DNA of 5,426 nt. Origin: JAYVIQ01 sp043770215 (GTDB lineage Bacteria; Bacteroidota; Bacteroidia; Cytophagales; JAAEPT01). Shown one piece after another: positions 1 through 5,426 of this stretch. The translations under genes and the position numbers were made by a program. The notes beneath the pieces were generated by a model, which had not been told where the DNA came from, did no database searches, and saw only the letters and a program-made list of their open reading frames with translations. The stretch lies in assembly GCA_043770215.1 (NCBI GenBank), contig JAYVIQ010000164.1:1-5426 (forward strand), given 5' to 3'. How positions within the stretch are numbered: position 1 is the first letter of the stretch; each line of letters opens with the position of its first letter.

Positions 1-56
1 GCTCTCGCTTTTTTTGCTGAAAAAGCAAAAAAGAGCTCCGCTTCGATCCTTTTCGC
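1..56 (+). repeat. Partial copy (A) of a dispersed palindromic intergenic repeat
   Basis: An 8-bp inverted repeat (TTTTTTGC at 10-17 and GCAAAAAA at 25-32, loop TGAAAAA) is preceded by CTCGC and followed by GAGCTCCGCTTCGATCC and then TTTTCGC. The same order of blocks (CTCGCT, T-rich arm, GAAAAA loop, A-rich arm, GAGCT, CTTC, ATCC, TTTT, GC) occurs at 3034-3090 in the same orientation. The stem arms differ in sequence between the copies but stay self-complementary, which is what a conserved fold would give. The left part of the element is cut off by the window edge. Known families of short palindromic repeats in Bacteroidota have this kind of layout; the family assignment is inference. Strand is given only to show that both copies point the same way. 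Confidence 0.65.
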
Positions 57-191
57 AAAAAAAATAATAGGTACTGGTATCATTGCGGATATTCACAAAA
101 TATTTAAACTTTTAATAGATTTTTAAAATCTGAATGCACTACCATAATTATTTATAACAACATGAGGAGGTGAGAAGTATTCTAGATAAAG

Positions 192-996
192 TTACTCAAT
201 TATTGAGTTTGGAATTTTGTATTTCATTTTTGCGAGATTATTATACCCTTCAATAATCTTTTTCCCAAAAATATTACCATAGATCACTTTTTTCCAGAAA
301 AATAAACTTGATAGCCCAATTATTGGTATAGCAATTTTATCTTGACGAGTTTATCCAAAAAAAGCACCTCCAAATATAGGTATGTAATGTAATACCTCTA
401 TGATGTAACCAAAACCGATGGCAAATCCTTTGCTGCCATAAAATGGATTATCTTTTGCTGCATAAGACATTCCGTAGCCCATATTTATAAAATTGCGCTT
501 ACAAAACTCCGAATTAGATTTCAAAGGCAAGTAAATAAAGTTGTTTTGTTGATTAAGGTAATTTGTATCAGTTTCTTGCATGTATGCAGAAAGTAACATT
601 TGACTAAACATTTTATTCATTTTGTTTGATTCTAATGAATATATTGAGAAACCAACTAGTGATAAACTATCTCCTTTATAAAAAGTTTTATTTATTCCAT
701 TTTGATTTATAGTAAAAGTTGTGTCAAATTTGAACCCTTTTCCCTAAAACAGCAAACTCAAGTTGGCTCATTCCAAATTTGAAGTTATATAGATTTGTAC
801 CTCTAAAATTTCGAGTCTTAATTACTTTAAATTCTGTACAAATTGAATCCAAAATATTTTTTTCAAAAGATTCAAAATTTTCAGTCAAAATATAACTTGA
901 TCTTTTTTCATCAGATCGATTAAGCTTAATTTCTTGTGCTGTTGCCCTTGTTCCTATTGCTAAAACAATTAGTATTTGTATTATGCATTTTCTCAT
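192..996 (-). pseudogene. Broken gene for an exported/membrane protein of unknown family (frameshift plus in-frame stop)
   Basis: I do not recognise the family. The ATG at 996 directly follows a TAA, so no earlier start is possible. Residues 1-20 look like a Sec signal peptide: MRK, a hydrophobic stretch, then ATA before QE (AxA, signal peptidase I type). The first frame reads to residue 86 (LGK) and then runs into TGA at 724-726. Removing one A from the A4 run at 738-741 joins it to a second frame that reads GFKFDTTFTINQNG and on through SLVGFSIYSLESNK to FGGAFFG, ending at TAA 351-353. That same frame stays open for 52 more codons to TAA 192-194. This last part has a hydrophobic stretch (KIAIPIIGLSSLFFW) followed by a basic tail with GYNNL, as expected for the C-terminal membrane segment of one protein. 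Repaired, the product would be about 267 residues: signal peptide, soluble domain and one or two C-terminal hydrophobic segments. The frameshift could be a sequencing error in a homopolymer, but the stop would still cut the protein at 214 residues. An alternative is a real gene ending at 351. Confidence 0.72.
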
Positions 997-1023
997 TTAT
1001 TAGTTTTAACCAGTTCAATTTTG

Positions 1024-1051
1024 AAAAATTATTCCCTTAATTTCTTTGCAA
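1024..1051 (-). promoter_or_regulatory. Candidate Bacteroidota-type promoter for the broken gene
   Basis: On the minus strand, TTG (1051-1049) is followed after 17 bases by TAATTTTT (1031-1024), one mismatch from the TAnnTTTG element used by the Bacteroidota primary sigma factor. The ATG at 996 lies 27 bases downstream of that element. The site also sits just past the operon terminator, where a new transcript would have to begin. AT-rich DNA produces such matches by chance, so this is weak. Confidence 0.3.
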
Positions 1052-1056
1052 TACAC

Positions 1057-1091
1057 AAAAAAGTGGCTTAAGAACTATGCCTTAAACCACT
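1057..1091 (-). terminator. Rho-independent terminator of the nirB-nirD-transporter operon
   Basis: Read on the minus strand, AGTGGTTTAAG (1091-1081) pairs with CTTAAGCCACT (1072-1062) over 11 positions around an 8-base loop, followed directly by a run of six T (1062-1057, the first shared with the stem). The one imperfect pair is a G-U wobble in minus-strand RNA but a C-A mismatch in plus-strand RNA, and no T run follows on the plus strand, so it works in one direction only. It begins 23 bases after the transporter stop codon. Confidence 0.88.
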
Positions 1092-1114
1092 CTAAACAAA
1101 CAAACTACAAATCA

Positions 1115-2596
1115 TTAATTTTTTCTATCCATTGTTTTAGATAACTCTGGATTTTTTTCATTCATAATATTGGTTACTATAAAATGCATCCATAATAAAC
1201 AACCTATGGACAAAGCAAATATAAATATCCAAGAACTAGACCACATACCTGTAAGCGTAAGTAAAAACCCGAAGATAAGCGGACCAAAGAAACCACCCAA
1301 GCCACCTAGCATACCTACTATACCTCCTACTAAACCCACTTGGGTAGGGAAATATTCTGGAATATGTTTGTACACGGCAGCCTTGCCAATGCCCCAAGAA
1401 ATACCTATTAATATAACCAAAGTAAGATATACCCACATATTGGCATCAAACTGTATAGAAGTTACTCCCTTTACCAACAATTCCTTTTTCTTTACTTCTT
1501 GGTTTTCTTTTACTACCACTTCTTGCCAAGAGTTACTTGTTGGGAAAATAGCTTGTTCGTCTACAAATTCTATTTTTTGTTTTACAGGATACGCTTTTTC
1601 TCCTACTTTTACTTCAGTAGCAGAAACAGATGTAACAGTTCCTTTTCTACCATTTAAAATGCCAGGTCCGTCTGTAACAATGTCCATTTTAGGAATCATA
1701 AGCATTGCACTAAATACTGCCGAAGAACCTAATACCCAATACATTACTTTTCTAGCGCCAAACTTATCTGACAAATATCCACCAAAAGCTCTAATTACAC
1801 CAGAAGGCAAACTAAACATAGTGGCAAACATACCGCCCATAACCAAAGTGGTTTGGTACACATTCATAAAATTTGGCAATAACCACTGCGAATAAGCTAC
1901 AAAACAACCAAATACCAAAAAGTAATACACCCCAAAACGCCATACTCTAGGGCTTTTTAGCGAGCTTAGAGACTCTGAAATACTTTTAGAGGCTCCCTCA
2001 GATTTTTTGTTTTTAGAGAAAATCAAAAAAGAGATGCCTATCGCCAGCAATACAGCAGCATAAACCATAGGTAAGTTTTTCCATCCGTTTGTAGGGTCTG
2101 ACACCGCAAATTTATTTAATAATGTCGGAGCCAAAAATGTAGTGATAGCTGCACCGGCATTTCCCATTCCAAATATTCCCAATGCCCTACCTTGCCATTC
2201 TTTTGGGTACCATACAGAAGTATACCCTACACCTACGGCAAAACTGGTGCCTACCATACCAAATAAGCAGCTTAGTATAGCAAACATCATAAAACTATCC
2301 GCCAAAGAAAGTAAAAAAACGGGTATAGAACATAAAATTAATAGAGATGAAAAAACATATTTACCTCCAAACTTATCTGTAAGAATACCAATTGGCAATC
2401 TCATTATAGAACCTGTAAGAATAGGAATACCAAGTAACCAAGCTACCTGAGTAATACTCCATTTAAAAATATCATTGTCTACTAAATAGGTTACTAATAC
2501 TCCATTGAGCGTCCAACAGGCAAAACAAACTGTAAATGCCAATGTGTTTAAAAATAATGTTTTGTGTGCTTGTTTTAATGATCTTAACTGTTCCAA
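1115..2596 (-). CDS. NarK/NNP-family nitrate/nitrite transporter (MFS) with a periplasmic insert
   Basis: A 493-residue inner-membrane protein of the major facilitator superfamily, probably importing nitrate and/or nitrite for NirBD or exchanging the two. Twelve hydrophobic segments can be drawn, at about residues 14-36, 47-66, 79-97, 102-124, 136-160, 175-194, 219-240, 250-271, 283-302, 386-405, 420-441 and 455-475. MFS motif A appears twice (GILTDKFGGK at 70-79, GYLSDKFGARK at 273-283). Arg66 and Arg269 sit where NarK has its two substrate-binding arginines, and the glycine-rich GGIVGMLGGLGGFFGP (424-439) corresponds to the second nitrate signature of the family. About 80 hydrophilic residues (303-385) separate TM9 from TM10 and should face the periplasm. 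The start is TTG: a TAG lies two codons upstream in frame and the first in-frame ATG (residue 65) falls inside TM2. It begins 9 bases after the nirD stop, so translation is probably coupled. Whether it carries nitrate, nitrite or both cannot be told from sequence. Confidence 0.9.
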   Translation of the reverse strand: MEQLRSLKQAHKTLFLNTLAFTVCFACWTLNGVLVTYLVDNDIFKWSITQVAWLLGIPILTGSIMRLPIGILTDKFGGKYVFSSLLILCSIPVFLLSLADSFMMFAILSCLFGMVGTSFAVGVGYTSVWYPKEWQGRALGIFGMGNAGAAITTFLAPTLLNKFAVSDPTNGWKNLPMVYAAVLLAIGISFLIFSKNKKSEGASKSISESLSSLKSPRVWRFGVYYFLVFGCFVAYSQWLLPNFMNVYQTTLVMGGMFATMFSLPSGVIRAFGGYLSDKFGARKVMYWVLGSSAVFSAMLMIPKMDIVTDGPGILNGRKGTVTSVSATEVKVGEKAYPVKQKIEFVDEQAIFPTSNSWQEVVVKENQEVKKKELLVKGVTSIQFDANMWVYLTLVILIGISWGIGKAAVYKHIPEYFPTQVGLVGGIVGMLGGLGGFFGPLIFGFLLTLTGMWSSSWIFIFALSIGCLLWMHFIVTNIMNEKNPELSKTMDRKN

Positions 2597-2605
2597 ATTC
2601 TAGTC

Positions 2606-2935
2606 TTAAATAGTTATAAATATATCTTGTCCTTCTACTTTTATCGCATAGTTTTCTATACAATAGTCTTCGCCACTAAGGCATTTACCTGTTTCTAGCG
2701 AAAATGTTTTTTTATGAAAAGGGCAAGCTACTTTTGGTTCTCCCGCCATATCTCCAACCATACCTCTAGACAGAATCATTTGTTGCTTATGAGGGCACAT
2801 ATTGTCTGTAGCGTACCATTTTCCTGTACGCGTAAAATTAAAAATTGCAATTTGTTTGTCTTCTACTTTTACGCAAGTACCACCGTTTTCTGGCACATCG
2901 GCTACGGTACAAACTTTTATCCATGTATTTGTCAT
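2606..2935 (-). CDS. nirD: Nitrite reductase [NAD(P)H] small subunit, Rieske-type
   Basis: A 109-residue cytoplasmic protein, close to the 108 residues of E. coli NirD, and the partner of NirB in reducing nitrite to ammonium. The Rieske-like fold is recognisable from WIKVCTVADVPENGG at the start, the IAIFNF strand, LSRGMVGD in the middle and the closing YAIKVEGQDIFIT strands. Unlike E. coli NirD, which has lost the ligands, it keeps both halves of a [2Fe-2S] Rieske site: C47-P-H49 and C71-P-F-H74. It probably holds a cluster and may pass electrons, or it may be structural as in E. coli. The ATG at 2935 is the only sensible start, since a TAA lies in frame 12 bases upstream. It lies 170 bases after nirB, with a palindromic repeat between, and 9 bases before the transporter. 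Confidence 0.95.
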   Translation of the reverse strand: MTNTWIKVCTVADVPENGGTCVKVEDKQIAIFNFTRTGKWYATDNMCPHKQQMILSRGMVGDMAGEPKVACPFHKKTFSLETGKCLSGEDYCIENYAIKVEGQDIFITI

Positions 2936-3008
2936 AACTAGCTTTTAGGATTTGGCTTATTTAATAGTATAATTTCTATGTATTCTTTTTGATAAATTTT
3001 TTGGGCAA

Positions 3009-3090
3009 ACCCCTATTGGGTCGGGCTATACGTTCTCGCTTTTGTTTGCCGAAAAAGGCAAACAAAGAGCTTCACTTCTATCCCTTTTGC
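3009..3090 (+). repeat. Palindromic intergenic repeat (copy B) between nirB and nirD
   Basis: The core is a perfect 10-bp inverted repeat, TTTGTTTGCC (3041-3050) and GGCAAACAAA (3057-3066), with loop GAAAAA. Flanking parts can pair as well: CTC (3035-3037) with GAG (3067-3069), and GGG..ATA (3023-3030) with TATCCC (3079-3084). A small separate hairpin, ACCC-CTATT-GGGT, sits at 3009-3021. The right half matches the element at 1-56 block by block, in the same orientation. No T run follows on either strand, so it is not a standard terminator. It lies inside the operon, where it could act on mRNA processing or stability; that is inference. It resembles short REP-like elements in general design, but I cannot name the family. 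Confidence 0.7.
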
Positions 3091-3105
3091 TTTCTCTTTA
3101 AAGAT

Positions 3106-5426
3106 TTATTTTGCCCATTCTACTGGAAAAATCTGACCTCTTTCTACCTTAAATTTTATAGTAGGATCTGGCTCTGACGAATTTGCAAAGTGAGTAAATC
3201 TCTTTCTCAATTCTGGATTTTCTACCACTTCTCTCCATTCACATTTATAGGTATCTACCATAAATGCCATTTCGTCTTCTAGTTGTTTGCCCAATCCAAG
3301 TGAGTCATTTACAACAACTTGCTTTAGATAATCTATGCCACCATCTAATTTATTTAACCAAGTTGCAGTTCTTGTAAGTGGTTCTGCAGTTTTGATGTAA
3401 AACATCAAAAATCTATCTAAATATTTTACACAAGTTTCCTTGTCTATGTCTGTGGCTAATAATAAGGCATGTTGAGGTTTAGAACCACCATTTCCGCACA
3501 CATATAAATTCCATCCTTTTTCTGTGGCAATAATTCCAAAGTCTTTAGATTGTGCTTCTGCACATTCTCTTACACAACCAGATACACCAGATTTAAATTT
3601 ATGTGGCGCTCTTAAACCTCTATATCTGTTTTCTAATTCTATGGCAAAACCAACCGAATCATGTAAACCAAATCTACACCAAGTACTTCCTACACAGCTT
3701 TTTATAGTCCTCAAAGACTTACCATACGCATGTCCACTTTCAAAACCAGCATTGATTAGTTCTTCCCAAATATCTGGTAGTTGCCCAACATGTGCACCAA
3801 ATAAATCTATTCTTTGGCCACCAGTTATTTTGGTGTATAAGTTGTATTTTTTTGCTACCTGACCTATTACTATCAATTTATCTGGAGTAATTTCTCCACC
3901 TGGTATTCTAGGCACTACAGAATAACTTCCGCCTTTTTGTAAATTTGCTAAATACCTATCGTTAGAATCTTGAATGGTATCTTGTTTCAAGATCATTTCG
4001 TTGTAGATGCTTGCCAAAATAGATGCTGTAGCAGGCTTACAAACTTCACAGCCGTTTCCTTTGCCGTATTTGTCTAAAATATTGTTATAATCTGTAAGGC
4101 CATTTACTTTTATAAGGTCAAAAAGTTCTTGTCTTGTGTAATCAAAATGTTCGCAAATGGTATTTCTTACCACTACACCCATAGATTTTTTGGTCTCGTT
4201 GATGATGTCTTTTACCATTGGTACACAACCACCGCAACCTGTTCCTGCTTTACAACATGCTTTTACACCAGCAAAGTCTGTGGCAACGCCATCTTTTATG
4301 GCATCAGCAATCATGCCTTTAGAAACTGCTTCGCATGAGCAAATCAAAGCATCATCTGGTAAACCTGCTACACCAGATCCTGCACTTTCTCCAGATCCGC
4401 CTCTAGCACCTAACATTAGGTCTTCAGGATTTGGAGGTAAAACCATTTTGTTTTTGGTAGTTTGTAAAAGCATGTTGTAATTCTCTGCTTCTCCTACCAA
4501 AATACCACCATACAAAGTTTTCCCATCCATAGAGATGTTCATTCTTTTGTAAATACCTTTTTGTTTGTCTTCGTAAACAATGGTCTGACACTCATTTTCT
4601 GTTCCGAAACAATCTCCGTAACTAGCAACATCTACCCCCATCAATTTTAATTTGGTAGACATATCAAAAGGAGCAAATTGTTTTTCTCCGCCAATTAATT
4701 GGTTTACAACTACATCTGCCATTTCATAGCCTGGAGCAACCAAACCATATATCATATTTTGATAAAGCGCGCATTCACCTATGGCATAAATGTTAGTATC
4801 TGTGGTTTGTAAAGTATCATTTACTAATATTCCACCTCTAGGTCCTAATTCTAAACCAGCTTTGGCTGCTACTTCATCTCTAGGTTTAATTCCGGCAGAA
4901 ATAACAAGAATATCCGCTTTTAATTCTGTGCCATCGTTAAATTTAAGAGCAGTAATTTTACCGTCACCATCTATCAAAGATGTACTTTTATTTAAATGGA
5001 CTTGTATGCCTAAATCTTCTATTTTTTGTTTTAAAATTACCCCGCCAGCTTCGTCTAATTGTCTTGGCATAAGTCTAGGAGCAAATTCTACTACATGAGT
5101 TTCTACACCCATATCAAACACCGCTTTTGCAGCCTCTAAGCCTAAAAGTCCCCCACCGATAACTACACCTACTTTGGCTTTTTTGCCGTAAGCTATAGTC
5201 ATGTCTAAGTCTTCTATAGTTCTGTATACAAAAACTCCTTCTTTTTCTACTCCAGGTATTGGAGGTACAAAAGCGGCAGATCCTGTGGCTAAAATCAATG
5301 TATCATAAGATGCTACAACTCCTTTTAGAGATGTAACAGTTTTTGCTATTCTATCTATGGATGTAATTGGATCGCCCAAAACAAGGTTTATTCCGTTTTC
5401 TCCATACCAAGAGAGTGGAGCCATTA
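3106..5426 (-). CDS. nirB: Nitrite reductase [NAD(P)H] large subunit, N-terminus cut by the window edge
   Basis: The catalytic subunit of cytoplasmic siroheme nitrite reductase, which uses NAD(P)H to reduce nitrite to ammonium. 772 residues are visible. The first, MAPLSWYGENGI, aligns with about residue 65 of E. coli NirB (847 residues), so that Met is internal and the true start lies past 5426; the frame is still open at the edge. Domains in order, numbered from that Met: the FAD/NAD(P)H oxidoreductase part with LATGSA (45-50), the nucleotide-binding VIGGGLLGLEAA (88-99) and the second FAD contact YAIGECA (213-219); a BFD-like [2Fe-2S] domain with C362, C364, C397 and C400; a second cysteine pair GCEVCKP (458-464); then the sulfite/nitrite reductase part with siroheme/[4Fe-4S] ligands C577, C583, C617 and C621 (C-x5-C, then C-x3-C). 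All expected cysteines are present and no lesion is visible, so it should be functional. First gene of the operon in view; the promoter is outside. Confidence 0.97.
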   Translation of the reverse strand, partial: MAPLSWYGENGINLVLGDPITSIDRIAKTVTSLKGVVASYDTLILATGSAAFVPPIPGVEKEGVFVYRTIEDLDMTIAYGKKAKVGVVIGGGLLGLEAAKAVFDMGVETHVVEFAPRLMPRQLDEAGGVILKQKIEDLGIQVHLNKSTSLIDGDGKITALKFNDGTELKADILVISAGIKPRDEVAAKAGLELGPRGGILVNDTLQTTDTNIYAIGECALYQNMIYGLVAPGYEMADVVVNQLIGGEKQFAPFDMSTKLKLMGVDVASYGDCFGTENECQTIVYEDKQKGIYKRMNISMDGKTLYGGILVGEAENYNMLLQTTKNKMVLPPNPEDLMLGARGGSGESAGSGVAGLPDDALICSCEAVSKGMIADAIKDGVATDFAGVKACCKAGTGCGGCVPMVKDIINETKKSMGVVVRNTICEHFDYTRQELFDLIKVNGLTDYNNILDKYGKGNGCEVCKPATASILASIYNEMILKQDTIQDSNDRYLANLQKGGSYSVVPRIPGGEITPDKLIVIGQVAKKYNLYTKITGGQRIDLFGAHVGQLPDIWEELINAGFESGHAYGKSLRTIKSCVGSTWCRFGLHDSVGFAIELENRYRGLRAPHKFKSGVSGCVRECAEAQSKDFGIIATEKGWNLYVCGNGGSKPQHALLLATDIDKETCVKYLDRFLMFYIKTAEPLTRTATWLNKLDGGIDYLKQVVVNDSLGLGKQLEDEMAFMVDTYKCEWREVVENPELRKRFTHFANSSEPDPTIKFKVERGQIFPVEWAK

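Noticed and set aside
165..173. Perfect Shine-Dalgarno-like AGGAGGTGA on the plus strand
   Set aside because: No start codon with an open frame lies at a suitable distance, and genomes of this type make little use of Shine-Dalgarno sites. Probably chance.
194..208. Perfect palindrome ACTCAATTATTGAGT at the end of the broken gene
   Set aside because: Only 6 usable pairs, A/T-rich, with a 3-base loop and no T run on either strand; not enough for a terminator or an operator call.
735..744. Programmed ribosomal frameshifting at GGGAAAAGGG
   Set aside because: The required shift is +1, the codons in frame do not form a -1 slippery heptamer, and the second lesion (TAA at 351) points to decay rather than recoding.
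1236..1436. Minus-strand open frames inside the transporter (also 2472-2663)
   Set aside because: Out-of-frame shadows of the transporter and nirD coding regions with no protein-like features of their own.
1170..1895. Long plus-strand open frame of 241 codons opposite the transporter, and similar ones opposite nirB and nirD
   Set aside because: They mirror strongly supported minus-strand genes, have odd compositions (runs of Pro, Thr and Ser) and show no recognisable domain.
2989..3177. Plus-strand open frame of 62 codons across the nirB-nirD spacer
   Set aside because: It is made of the palindromic repeat plus the reverse of the nirB end, and is very rich in Phe, Leu and Lys; an artefact of the repeat.

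Overview
The window is AT-rich DNA, most likely from a member of the Bacteroidota. This rests on protein style (a nirB-nirD-NarK-like arrangement and a transporter with an extra periplasmic segment), on a promoter candidate resembling the TTG/TAnnTTTG type, on weak Shine-Dalgarno use, and on dispersed palindromic repeats in intergenic DNA. No search was run, so this placement is inference. Every gene I can support is on the minus strand; the plus-strand open frames are shadows.

The right 4.3 kb (about 1057-5426) is a nitrite/nitrate assimilation operon read right to left. It holds nirB (large subunit of NAD(P)H-dependent nitrite reductase, missing about 65 N-terminal residues past the right edge), a 170-base spacer carrying a palindromic repeat, nirD (small subunit with a complete Rieske cluster motif), and then, after only 9 bases, a NarK/NNP-type nitrate/nitrite transporter that starts with TTG. 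A clear rho-independent terminator (1057-1091) ends the unit 23 bases after the transporter stop. The transporter would move nitrate or nitrite across the inner membrane and NirBD would reduce nitrite to ammonium in the cytoplasm. The operon promoter and any nitrate reductase gene lie outside the window.

The left 1 kb holds one decayed gene (192-996, minus strand) for an exported or membrane protein of unknown family. Two separate lesions break it: a one-base frameshift in an A4 run at 738-741 and an in-frame TAA at 351-353, after which the same frame stays open for 52 more codons. A naive gene caller would report two unrelated small proteins and miss the third piece. Beyond it, positions 57-191 show nothing I can call, and positions 1-56 carry the cut-off right part of a repeat that matches the one between nirB and nirD.

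I see no new multi-gene system here. The points most worth checking are the doubly broken gene, the repeat family with one copy inside the operon, and the periplasmic insert in the transporter.
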